Positions 34,601-44,780 of a stretch of DNA of 64,000 nucleotides are shown piece after piece (positions within the stretch are counted from its first letter, which is position 1; the number at the start of each line of letters is the position of its first letter). A program made the translations under genes and the position numbers. Source of the DNA: Lomentospora prolificans (taxonomy: Eukaryota > Ascomycota > Sordariomycetes > Microascales > Microascaceae); assembly GCA_029532625.1 (NCBI GenBank), contig JARFXM010000006.1:1550001-1614000 (forward strand), written 5' to 3'. Under the pieces are notes generated by a model. The model was given only the letters and a program-made list of their open reading frames with translations. It made no database searches and was not told the origin of the DNA.

Positions 34601-35731
34601 TTAGTACGGCCCTTCGGCGCCAGCTCCGTTGTGGCCGGCCTGTCCGCCGTACAAAAACCCGGCGTCTGCACCCTCGCCTTGCTGCCCACCGAGAAGGGCA
34701 TTAGCCCCCTCTCCCTGGTATGAGCCGCCTCCGCCCTGCCCGGAACCACTAGCGCCGTATCCCTGGCTGTTGGGCCGTTGCTGGTTATCAGTTCGGTTGG
34801 ATTGGGATTGCTGCCGTGCTGAGGTCAGTAACTACGTTTGGTCTCGCGCGCGCGTTTCGTTGGGATAAGAGACAGCGTCTCGGAACTGAGACGGTTCAAG
34901 ATTAGTGCGGCGGAGCGGGGCTCAACTTACATCTCGGTACTTTGCGAGGTAAATCTTGAGAGCCTCGGCGTAGTTTTCGAAGCCGAGGGAGGTCATGGCA
35001 AATAGAATATCTTCACCGTTGACAGTTTTCCGCTTTTCTTGGTGGCATTTCTCCGAGGCTACGGGCTTGTTAGTAACTAGCACATTCCATCGCAATCCCA
35101 TCGAGGGAAGCTGGATGCGCTAGGCTATGCCCGCCCACCTAGGGTAGAAAGGCATGAATGCCAGCTATTCGACCACATACCTTCACTGGTGATGAAGGAG
35201 ATAAACTCGCTCACGCATTCTTGCATACACTCTTTGGCCTCCTTGGCGATTTTTGCGTTGTCGGGAAGGGCATTCTTCATGATACGGGCGACTGGAGCAA
35301 AGTTGCGAATGTTAGCATCGAGTTCATCGGCTTTTTCCGGCTTTGAAGCGCGAGGCGCTTCCGGCGTCTTGGAAGACGAATCGTCGGACATGAGCCGGTT
35401 GGCAGTGATAGGCTTGCGCGCCTGTCTTTGACAAAAAAACAGCCAGTTATGGGCTAGCTTGGCTCGATGGCTAGGAGGGTCAAGGGACGGACAGGGCCCC
35501 AATAGGGAGAGGAGGAAGCGAGCATTCCGCGCAAATCAAAGGGCGAGGAACAAGAGGTTCGGAAAACTCACCATTGGCTATGGGCAGCCATCTGTCCTGC
35601 TCCTTCACCTCGAACTCGTACGTGAGTCCAGCGCTCTGTGGATCCTGGTTTTCGTTCATTTGATCTTCCCCGTCGGGTGACTGTACACCTGGATCGACAT
35701 CCTTGGGAGCAGATTGGGGGGAGTCCGACAT
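34601..35731 (-). CDS. HAP3: CCAAT-binding factor subunit Hap3/NF-YB
   Basis: Histone-fold subunit that pairs with Hap5 and, with Hap2, binds CCAAT boxes. Exons (minus) are 35731-35572, 35291-35181, 35058-34931 and 34810-34601, joining to 202 residues. The conserved core is residues 41-133: EVKEQDRWLPIAN, then VARIMKNALP, KIAKEAKECMQECVSEFISF, ITSEASEKC, KRKTVNGEDILFAM and GFENYAEALKIYL. The C-terminal 69 residues are Gln/Gly-rich. Intron 1 (280 nt) splits the codon after PIAN; its distal part also encodes an in-frame ATG with a plausible peptide (see findings). The acceptor of exon 4 is chosen at GCACGGCAG because it keeps the Gln/Gly frame to a stop; a nearby CAG would change frame. Confidence 0.95.
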
Positions 35732-38700
35732 ATTTGGCTACCTGCAGCGGCTGCTGGCGTTCTTGTAAATGCTTGGACTACCAGGCTTACACGAGCTTCG
35801 TTCCTAAGACGAATGATGACTTGTCCCTTTGCCCTCTGACACGTTGCAGATTCGTAGTGTCCAAAAGGCTAGGCTGCTTCTAGATGCAAGAGATGCGTCA
35901 GTCCTTGCTTTCTGGCTGTGATCATGCCTACTCAATGATTCCTAGTTTGCTCAAGGGAGACCCCACCATCCCGCGTCCTACAGGCTAGAGGGGTGGATAT
36001 TTGTCCCGGTCCAGGGATACGGGCGAAGCGTATGTGGAAACCAGCGAACTCCAACGAGGGCCATTGGGGGGTGTGGTTTTAAATGCAAGCTAGATTAATT
36101 CTTCCGCTGCGCATAACGACGCCCAGACCCGTGGTGTCTCGCGTTGGACAGTTCACCATCAAGGACCAGGATGCGGGTACGAGGGTGCGCTGCCGGGAGT
36201 CGCCTTACCGCAGCTAAGATATGGGAGAATTGCGCCAGTAATGCCGCGACCGAATGATTGGGCAAGAAGATGTGGTCCCAGAGCCGACAATCTCTCGGGA
36301 TTGGGCTCGCGAAAAAGGATTCGGCGAGGATGATATGGGTGGGTTACGGAGTCGCCCAGTATGGGGTTTCCTCTGAGGGCCGCGGTATGGCACCCGTCTG
36401 GTCGAAAATTGCCCTGACACGGCAAGTCGGTTTTGGGCCTCGAGGCAGCGCGAAAGGTACTGGCGCGGCGAGGGAGAGGCAACGCTAGGCGAAGGGGAGA
36501 GGGGGGTGTAGACGACGGCACCGTGGTTACACTAGCGACGAAGAAGGGTAGGGAAAAGCGCAAAAGAGTAGCGAGGAGTCCTATCACGGCTGCAAAGTCG
36601 CGTCAGAAAACACTCATGCGACAAATGGGCAGTGTGCATTTTGGGCCGCGAAGACCTCTCACATTGACGGAGCGGGAGGGGTGTCAGGACCTGTTGGGCC
36701 ATGGATTTCGGGTCGCACTCACAATAGCGTGGATGTCTGACTTGTTGTTCGCTCGAATGTCGTATTCAGCAATGCGCGCGTGGTCAGGACTAATGCAGAC
36801 AGCGATCTCTAGCAATGGATGGCTGCAAGGACGTGGGGTTTGTGCAGGAGAGAAAAGTCGAGGAAATGGAGAATGAGGAAAGGTGCGGCGGTCAAGGTCG
36901 AGATTCAAAAATGCGCTGTCGCGGGTCAAGAGGAACAGAAGCATCAATAGAGCGGGAATTATTAAGGTACAGTGCTACATCCACTACCGCAATTGTTCAC
37001 AGCGCTAGTTCACAAGGCCAGGCCACCTGAAGCCGCCCGGTCTGTCGAAGCAGGCCCAGGATGGAAGAACCGCTGAAGTCTCCCCAGCATCGTACTCTTT
37101 ATCGATAAGGGTGCTGGTACAAGTTTTCCCCAAGAGTAAACCGCTTGTCAGTGAAGGCCAGACGGCCCGCTCTCGAAGCTCAACAGGTATCCTGAGGTAC
37201 ATCAAAGATACTTCCAACCACCCAGCTTGTCCGCCTTCCCGGTCATTTCATCACCGTCACAAATGCTCTTTTGGCTCCGCGGCTGAATCCCAGCACTTGA
37301 GGTTTGGACCATCGACGCTTTTTGTCGGGTTTAGAGCCAGCCCAAGCTCCAAGTTGGCTGTCAGCTACGAAGTATGCCCGTCACAATCACATTTTATTCA
37401 CACGAAGACTTTTGGGCCAGCTGCGGGTCCCTGCCTTCACAATTGCACAACCTTAATCGGGACGTCCTTTCGAGGGAGATGACTGGCACCTTGCAGGAGC
37501 CCGTTTGATGACGCTGGCTAGTGGGCCGTATTGTTGTCGAGGTTGCCCCTCCTTCAATCCCGACGTCGTCAAGACCGGGATTGTTTAAACCAGATTACTT
37601 GGAAATGCTAGTTGTTGGTCTTGGTCCCAAGGCGATTTTTCAGGACGCACTGCTACACCGCTTCGAATCTGATTGCTGTCCACCAAAGCTGAAGAAACCT
37701 CCCCGCCCACGCCCCAAAACCCCAGCCACCCAGCCAAAGTTACATATAAGCAAAAAGAGTACCATCCATAGTTCAATGGTGGGACAGGAGCCGAGCGTGT
37801 AGCTTAGCAGAGGGAGTCACTAGTCGGCTCTGGCTATGAGGGCTCGGTTTGAGGGAACAAAAGAGTAAGCATGGAATGCTGCCGTGATCATCGGGAACAT
37901 TTCATAGGCCTCAATTCATGAGGCTACCCGCCCGAACGGACAGTTTGGAAAAGGGTGGGAGATCCCTCGCGTTGATTTGACAATGGCTTTCAGAGGGCAA
38001 TATGAGCTCTCGGCCACTCAGCGCCCGTCTTCCTACTTCGGATAGTCCATCCAACAGGAGAAAATTCAAGAGGCGCATCCCGGCGTCCCAAGTTGGGTGC
38101 CTGGCCCAACTGGGAATGGACTCGGTTCTCTTTTCGGTGGGTTGAGCAGGGAAGGCCTTTTTACGAGTGCCAGGCCTGGTGTCTCGGCAGCCAGCTGTCA
38201 TCTTGCTCAGCCAAGCCAGCGTTCACCTCGACAGTATCGATGGCTTCACCCCCACCCAACGCCGACATGGAGCAATCCTGCACACACACAGAAAGAAATT
38301 CAAGACGACTAGCGTGTCGTTAGTCTCTTAGAGTGACCACATCATCACTAGAATTAAACCTGTTCACAGATCGCAAATGCGTCGGGATCCTAGCAAGGCG
38401 AACAAAGCCTGGAGGGGGGCTGCATCTGCGTTGTTCGTGTGCCACCCCATACACACCTCTCGCCTCTAACATGCAGTCCATGAGTCCCATTTGGGTGATC
38501 GGCTCTGAGACGCGCAGTTGTTGCGTATGCTTGGTACCTACTTCAAGAAAAAAAAAATTGCCAGCCGTTCGGTGATGGCTACCCGATAGCCTGAAAGATG
38601 GTTGGGCAGTGAGATTCTGTTGCCAAGTGGTTCAATGTTGCATGAGGCGTGCTCGATGGCCTAGCCACATCAGAGGATATGGAAGCCCTGGATTGTCGTG

Positions 38701-38896
38701 AATGCATAACCCAAGGCATACAAAGCTATACTAGCCCGAGCCATGCTTTACTCGATTCTCTAGGCAGCAGACTGTGCTTCATTGATGGCTAGTTAAGTCG
38801 CGAACATAGATCCTAGAGCAGTGTGATAACGCATCGCGCAGTTTTCAACGGTTTTATCATTCCGATTCCATTTTATTATTATTTCGTCCAACTTCT
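35732..38896. other. Gene-free region upstream of HAP3
   Basis: About 3.2 kb with no recognised gene on either strand. Open frames up to about 150 codons exist but lack domains, are Pro/Arg/Ser-biased and overlap one another. The HAP3 promoter should lie at its left end and the PFD2 3' UTR at its right end. Confidence 0.5.
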
Positions 38897-39584
38897 TTAT
38901 GCAGACTGTACTACTTGAATCTTGTTCTTCTTCTGTATGGCGAGGTTAGCATCCGTCGTGTCCCCGTGGGAGATGTTCTGGGACGAAGAATATAGACTGA
39001 CCTTCCACTTCTCTAACTCTCCTTCCTTGGTCTTGTACGTCTTAACCAAATCCTCTAGGACATTCTTTAGCCCCTCTGCGTTGGTTTGAAGAAGAGGAAT
39101 GACATCCGCAACGGTTTTCTCAACCAACACTCCGTTAATCAGACGAAAGCACTTTCTATCTCCATCTAGGGGGCCTAGAGTATCCAAAACAAGCCTATTT
39201 GGGAGTGTCAAATGGGAACCTAATACAAAAATATCCTAAATACCTCAGAGGTGATGGGACCACTGGGACTTGTAGACGAAGCGAGGGCTGAAGGTCACCG
39301 GAACAATTCAGTCGCCCTGTCCCTAGGTCCTATCGCAGGCGATACATGAGGCAAAGGAAACAAATGACATGGCTTCGCACTTACTTGTGCTCTTCAGACT
39401 CTTGCTCAATCTCTCCGATCTTCTGCGCTATTTGCTGCAGGCTGTTTTTAAAGTTGTTGTACTGATTTTGGAGATCTGTGACTCCTGTTAGTAACAGCGC
39501 TGCCCTTGAGCGGGGCACAGAATAGATGGGCGCCGAAGCCGACTCACCTTGCTGCTTCTTAGCAGACACCGTCTGCGACGACAT
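38897..39584 (-). CDS. GIM4: Prefoldin subunit 2
   Basis: Beta-type subunit of the cytosolic prefoldin hexamer, which delivers nascent actin and tubulin to the CCT chaperonin. Exons (minus) are 39584-39548, 39484-39385, 39194-39002 and 38932-38897, joining to 121 residues, a normal length. The N-terminal coiled coil runs DLQNQYNNFKNSLQQIAQKI to about residue 45. The beta-hairpin region contains CFRLINGVLVEKTV. The C-terminal coiled coil ends in KWKKKNKIQVVQSA. The second intron is 190 nt, longer than its neighbours. Its start lies 328 bases from the divergent CMC2 start, so the two probably share a promoter region. Confidence 0.95.
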
Positions 39585-39912
39585 TTTCGTCCGAATTCGT
39601 TCTGTAGAAACCTTGAGGCACTTCGGGTGTGGTGAGCCGCACTATGAGGGCGGGGATCTGGATGTTTGCCTGAGCGATATCAGAAGTCGTAGTCTCGATG
39701 TGCAAATGGATTCTCAGATGTCAGCTACAGTGCGGAGTCTAGAATTTCAGCACGGCGTCCCAGCAGGCTGGGACTTTTTTTTTTCGACTCTAAGTGGTAA
39801 TCGCCGTTGAAATCAAACATCACCCCATTCTGTACCCCAGTTTGACCAAATAACTCTCTGTACGAGGAAGAAACGTCGCTCGTAGGTCTTTATTCACAAC
39901 CAGTCGCCCAAA
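39585..39912. promoter_or_regulatory. Shared divergent promoter, PFD2 and CMC2
   Basis: Only 328 bases separate two outward-facing start codons, so both promoters must lie here. A T10 run is seen at 39775-39784. No TATA box is obvious. Confidence 0.6.
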
Positions 39913-40214
39913 ATGCATTCTCACCTTGACAAGCCCGAGAACCTGCGTAAGTTGCTTGTACCATTCGTTCCTACGATTCCCGTTTGCGCACCGCTAACCC
40001 GTCGCCGCCAGCTTGCATCGAGGTCATCAACGCTCTGGAAGAGTGCCACGCGCGGGGCTTCCTCTGGAAATCCGTCGGAATGTGCAATGACGCCAAGACT
40101 AAAGTAAACGAATGCTTGTGGATCCAGCGACAAAAGCGAGCGGCGAACAACCGAGAGGCCGCGAGGGCGAGGCGCGACAAGATCAAGCGAAAGGAGGAGG
40201 AACTCGGCCTTTAA
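39913..40214 (+). CDS. CMC2: Cmc2-like twin Cx9C mitochondrial protein
   Basis: Small intermembrane-space protein of the CHCH class; in yeast Cmc2 helps cytochrome c oxidase assembly. Exons are 39913-39946 and 40012-40214, joining to 78 residues. Both Cx9C motifs are present: CIEVINALEEC from residue 13 and CNDAKTKVNEC from residue 34, the disulfide-forming pattern imported by Mia40. The N terminus MHSHLDKPENLP matches the family (Cmc2 proteins begin MHP-L). The C-terminal tail is highly basic, with many Arg and Lys. The intron sits just before the first Cys. Confidence 0.93.
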
Positions 40215-40550
40215 GTACGTCGAACAAGCGAATCAAATTGCACGAAGGTGAAGTGGGAAACTACTGAAGCTATCGAACACGTCATTCTCCACCTTCTTGG
40301 CGACTCGCGAGGAGTTATCCACGAGCGAATTGGAAGGAAAGGCGGCACGAGATATTTGCATAGGCAGGGCGTTCGGCTGGACACGGGATCATAATACCTA
40401 GAAAAGAGGTGTTCTTTGAAGAAGGGTGAAGAGCGATATATGTATGAATATTACTGTACATCAAGACCTCATGTTTTCATAGAATGGCACATGGAACCTT
40501 CTCCGCTCACGGGTCTCGTACCCTATTCTACCTTTTACACAACGCATCCC
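40215..40550. other. Convergent spacer, CMC2 to TMEM14-like gene
   Basis: 336 bases between two converging stop codons, expected to hold both 3' UTRs. No gene is seen. Confidence 0.6.
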
Positions 40551-41011
40551 CTAAGCGCGTCGATAAAAGGCCTGGCCAAATGTTACAATGCCGAAAGTCG
40601 CGATAAGGCTCAACATGATGGGAACAGGCTTCCGTAGCCTGATGGCGCGGGGGATGGCGGATCCTCCGAGGACGACAGAGGCCAACAAGCTCAACTCAAC
40701 ACCGTACGGCTGACGGCTGCGAATGCGGTAACCACCAAGGCCATCTAGAACACCAAAATTGTTAGAGGTCCAATAGCACGATTAAAGAGTCTCATTAGGA
40801 AGAGGGACCACCTACAGAGCAAGCCGACGGTGCAGCCAGCGACGACGGAGGGGACGGAGCCGGTCCTTGCGAAGCCGACGATTCCGCCCGAGGCAGTGAG
40901 AGCTGCCAAGATGTAAGAAGTGCTATCAAGCCCGTTGCTCGCCTGTAAAGCAAGAATTGACGATCGTTAGAAGGCAGCTTTGGAAATTGGCTTACGGAAG
41001 AGACTCACCAT
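40551..41011 (-). CDS. TMEM14/UPF0136 family membrane protein
   Basis: Small polytopic protein of the TMEM14 family. Animal TMEM14C moves protoporphyrinogen across the inner mitochondrial membrane; the fungal member (yeast Tmh11) is less studied. Exons (minus) are 41011-41009, 40942-40816 and 40744-40551, joining to 107 residues. The first coding exon is only the ATG, directly followed by GTGAGT. Four hydrophobic segments are visible, at about 8-25, 30-46, 59-75 and 82-102. Family-typical pieces are LTASGGIVGF, the Gly-rich GLLYGLGGYRI and LLASVVLGGSAIPRA. It is divergent from OST2, with 364 bases between starts. Confidence 0.9.
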
Positions 41012-41375
41012 TGTGTTTGTAACTGTATATCTAGATTGAATGATTTCTGAAATCCTCTTGATGTGGGGAATCCTGAAGAGTCCTGGGTGGACAGGACCCT
41101 TCCGATTCATACGCCCTCTAACGGTTTGAGCTTACCCCGGATAGTTTCCAACACCGCAGCCCACCCACGCAATGGCTGACTAATTCTGAACTGGACAGCT
41201 TCAGCCACATGCCGCCAGCCACGTTTCGCATATGGAATTTGAGGCTTGAAGCTGTCGTGTCAATTGACACTAGCTGCGAGGCTACTTTACGCAAGTACAC
41301 GTACACTCTCGACTCTATTAAACCCTTTCCCCATTCTGCGGCATCTCAAAGGTTCGATTCCCATCAACCACAACC
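41012..41375. promoter_or_regulatory. Shared divergent promoter, TMEM14-like and OST2
   Basis: 364 bases between outward-facing start codons, serving both genes. GGTTCGATTCC near 41351 resembles a tRNA T-loop but no tRNA surrounds it. Confidence 0.55.
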
Positions 41376-41997
41376 ATGGCGCCCAAATCGAAGAAGGAAT
41401 CCACCCCCGCGCCCTCGGGCGCCCCGGCCAGCGCTCCCGCTAGTTCTACCAAGCGATCGTCGTCCTCCCAGACCTATAGCTGGGTCGTTTCATCTCTCAT
41501 CTCGCATTACATCAAGACCACGCCGCAACGAACAAAGCTGATTGACCTCTTCATGCTCTACCTGGTTATTGTCGGAGGCGTGCAGTTCCTCTACTGTGCT
41601 ATTGCCGGAAACTATGTATGCTTCGAGCTCCCATTCGTGAAGCTCGAGCCAGTGACACTAACTCTTTGTGCAGCCCTTCAATGCCTTCCTCTCTGGGTTC
41701 TCGGCCACTGTTGGCCAATTCGTCCTTACCGGTGTGTATTTCTTCGCTCGAGCATAGAGCCTATAGTTAAGTTTTGCTAATGTCGTCAACCAGCCTCTCT
41801 TCGTGTCCAAACCAACGCCTCTAGCAACAAGGAGTTCGCCTCCGTCTCTCCCGAACGGTTAGCTTGCCCCGATCCCTCGTGACCCTAGCTTGCTTCTATA
41901 AAAGATACTGACTCTATTCCCTGCTGATAGTGCCTTCGCCGATTACATCGTTTGCAGCATAATCCTGCACTTCTTCTGTGTCAATTTGATAAACTAA
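41376..41997 (+). CDS. OST2: Oligosaccharyltransferase subunit Ost2/DAD1
   Basis: Membrane subunit of the ER oligosaccharyltransferase that adds N-glycans to nascent proteins. Exons are 41376-41615, 41674-41731, 41794-41857 and 41931-41997, joining to 142 residues. Residues 1-35 are a Lys/Ser/Ala/Pro-rich cytosolic extension. The DAD1 core follows: KLIDLFMLYLVIVGGVQFLY (TM1), the AGNYPFNAFLSGF loop, ATVGQFVLT (TM2), the ASLRVQTN segment and a C-terminal TM with AFADYIVCSIILHFFCVNLIN. The protein ends right after that segment, as in other DAD1 homologues. It converges on GRH1. Confidence 0.96.
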
Positions 41998-42254
41998 AAG
42001 AGCCATTGGAGGGCAAGCATCAGAAGGGGGAGCTGGCCATGCGAAAGGCAGCAGGTTTCTTTACTCTATTCAATCAAATGGAATATCATTGTGTACAAAA
42101 TATGGGAGTCTTGAGAACTGAATTACAAAAGGGTTACATTCAGAGATGCAAGATACATTGTGTCATAGCGTGAAGCTTTCATATTCATCCATCCCACACT
42201 CATCCAAGGGTACTTGCAAGACCCATGCACATCCCACCGTATCTAAGAGCTACT

Positions 42255-43342
42255 TTAGGCTGTTGGACTCGTAGGTTTCGCGTCCGCCCTAGGAGGTCCC
42301 CCTTTCGGCGGCGGAGGCAGATTATTGAGGGGCGTTGACCGACCGCTTGGCCTATCCAACTCTCTACTCTTTTGCTCCTCCTCTTTCAGGTAATCGTCCA
42401 TCAGGTTGCTAGGATTACGATGACCATGTCTCTCCTTCTTCTTACCCCTTGGTGGACCACCGACTGGCTGGCTGCTAGTGATATCGGCGGGCACCAGGAA
42501 GTCGCCGCCAGTGGGGGGCGGCCCTGGAGGAGGGGCAGAAGTTGTTGTGGGTACAAAGAGTCCGTCGCCGCCTGGGGGAGTATCGCCGTCGAACATGGTA
42601 GTTCCAGGGGCCGAAACGGGCTCGCTCAGTGGGGCCGGTAACCTGTGTAGAGCCCCGTAGCCAAGAACGCATCCGAGAGCGCCTTCACCACCCCAATCTC
42701 TGCTGGGTTGAATCGTGACCTCTCGCGTGACGTCGTATTCGTTGTTGTAAACGTAGAGGCGCAACGGTCGGGCGATGTGGTCTTCGACAAGCTCACTAAG
42801 CCCGCTTTCTCCGTGCAATATCCCCTCGGGGCTACCTAGGATGTAGTCGCTGTAAGGAAGGAGGCCGGCTTGGTCAGCGGGTGAGTTCCCGGCGACATCT
42901 AGCACGTGCCAGATGTTAGCGGCGACGGAGATGGGCGTCCACTGTAGAGAGAGGCCGAGAGAAGCAGTATCTGGCGGGACGGGAATATGCATCTCTCTCG
43001 TTCTTTGGCCCTATAGACGGTAAGAGGCTATGATTAGCGAGCGTTTGGGTGCTTGCCGGCAAGGTAAAAGGAGCTCCTAGCGCTGCGCACCTTTGCGTTC
43101 CAAAGTCCGAGGGTAACAGTCCCGCCGGCGCAATTGCGCACCTCCTGGGAGAAAAGGTGAGGACTGGGGTTATCCAAAGGTCGGCCGTTGATGCCGACTA
43201 TGAAATCGTACCATGGCTCCACCGCAAGCTCGAGGTTGGTGTTGCGTAGGACCTGGAAGCCATACTCACCGCCGCGGTTATGCTGAGTCGCCGGCGCATC
43301 GCCGTCGAGCCGTGAGATGAAGCGGTTTAGTGCGTTAAACAT
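42255..43342 (-). CDS. GRH1: Golgi reassembly stacking protein, Grh1/GRASP
   Basis: Peripheral early-Golgi protein that tethers COPII vesicles and supports unconventional secretion. Exons (minus) are 43342-43091 and 43010-42255, joining to 335 residues. Two PDZ-like GRASP subdomains cover about 15-215: the first contains LELAVEPWYDFIVGINGRPL, the second WHVLDVAGNSPADQAGLLP and GCVLGYGALHRLP. The C-terminal 120 residues are Pro/Gly-rich and disordered. Unlike animal GRASPs there is no Gly at position 2. The start MFNALNRFISRLD can form an amphipathic helix, as in yeast Grh1, which is N-acetylated rather than myristoylated. It is divergent from TGS1. Confidence 0.95.
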
Positions 43343-43789
43343 AGCTAGCGACTCGAGGCCAGATGCCTAACCGAAGTGGGGAATCGAGATATTGAATTTT
43401 GAGCGAGGATCATGCGGCGATTGTTGGTAGGATTGTAGTTAGGCCAGCACGGCTGATTGATGGCTTGCTGGCTGGCTTTCAGCATTCAAGTTTAGTGCAA
43501 AGCCAGGCTGTCATCAGCTCTCTCAGCCTTGCAGGTACAACCAGAGAGACCTGGCCAAAGCTCCTGTACCACGCTAGCAGACGTAGCACGATTACATCGT
43601 ACACGCCAAATTTATAGTGGAGCACCGGCAGACAAAGTAGAATTTCTAGACCGGCCCACAGATTAAAGCTCTAGTTGGGATACCAAGTGGAAGCCTCGAG
43701 CTCTTCAAGAGTGTTTGACCTGTAGGCTATATTGACGTATATATACGTCGTGCCTTCTCCCTTTCTAGGCGTTTGATCGGTGCTCTGCT
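43343..43789. promoter_or_regulatory. Shared divergent promoter, GRH1 and TGS1
   Basis: 447 bases between outward-facing start codons. A small TATATA-like element lies at 43735-43744, about 50 bases upstream of TGS1. A TGGC-rich run is seen near 43463-43478. Confidence 0.55.
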
Positions 43790-44744
43790 ATGGGAAATAA
43801 TCAGTCGTTCAACGACCATCGCAAAACCTCGACCGAGTATATGATGAAGCCTGCGGATGAGTTAATTTTGACCGACAACTGTCGACACTATGAGAAGAAG
43901 CAAGACGTCCCATGGGACTTGCAGAAGTAAGTCAACGCACATAGAGCTTCCGTATATAAGGTGTCCTTGAAACTGACTTTATTGCGTAGGTATTGGTCTC
44001 AGCGATACACCCTCTTCGAGGCCTATGATGACGGCGTACATCTCACAGACGATGCTTGGTTCGGCGTCACTCCTGAGCCCGTCGCGCAGTATGTCCTCTC
44101 TCGCTTTATTGACGCTCCATAGATATCATGGTAGTACCCCTTGCTAACATTAGCCAAGACAAATCGCCTACGAACTCGCCGGGGCGTCGGGAACCAAGAC
44201 TACCATCATTGATCTCTTCGCCGGAGCAGGAGGCAACTCTATCCAGTTTGCCCTCTCCGAGCGCTGGGAACGTGTCATAGCAATAGAAAAGGACAGAGAC
44301 ACCCTCGCCTGCGCACAACATAACGCCAAAATCTACGAAATCACCAACGAGATCACTTGGGTCCTCGGCGATAGCTTTGAATACCTGAAATTAGCCCTAG
44401 AGCAGCCGGATCAACTGCACGAAGCCCTGCGTATCGACCCAGCCTCAACGATTCTGTTTGCCTCGCCTCCGTGGGGCGGCCCCGGTTATAGAACAGACGA
44501 AATCTTCAACCTTCACAAGATGGAACCTTATAATCTTGCCCAGCTCCACGCGGCTTACAAGTCCCTAGACTATTCGCTCTATCTCCCCCGCACAAGCGAC
44601 CTACGTCAGATTGCGAGACTGGTACCCGATGATAAGAAAATTGAAGTTGTGCAATATTGCATAGAAGGCGCAAGTAAAGCCCTGTTAGCGTGCGTTCCTG
44701 CAGAGAACTCTCCTCACCCGACTTTTTATTTCCGCGACGATTGA
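43790..44744 (+). CDS. TGS1: Trimethylguanosine synthase Tgs1
   Basis: S-adenosylmethionine-dependent methyltransferase that converts the m7G cap of snRNAs and snoRNAs to the trimethylguanosine cap, in the nucleus or nucleolus. Exons are 43790-43926, 43990-44088 and 44159-44744, joining to 273 residues. The start is the first ATG in frame (MGNNQSFND). The pre-catalytic segment YWSQRYTLFEAYDDG and WFGVTPE are conserved. Motif I is IIDLFAGAGGNSIQFA, the AIEKD acidic turn follows, and the family-defining SPPWGGPGY begins at residue 181; Trp184 should stack on the cap guanine. The stop is only 34 bases from the DOP1 stop on the other strand. Confidence 0.95.
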
Positions 44745-44749
44745 GACTG

Positions 44750-44756
<7 letters not shown>

Positions 44757-44780
<24 letters not shown>
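44757..44780. repeat. CT dinucleotide microsatellite (12 units)
   Basis: Twelve CT units fill most of the gap between the TGS1 and DOP1 stops. The last CT is part of the DOP1 stop codon, which reads TAG on the minus strand. Confidence 0.95.

Noticed and set aside
36159..36587. Minus-strand open frame of 142 residues in the HAP3 upstream region
   Set aside because: Pro/Arg/Ser-biased composition with no domain or start context, overlapped by open frames on the other strand.
41348..41372. GGTTCGATTCC followed by a CCA-like end, resembling a tRNA 3' half
   Set aside because: The upstream bases cannot form the anticodon or acceptor stems, and the stretch lies directly before the OST2 start codon.
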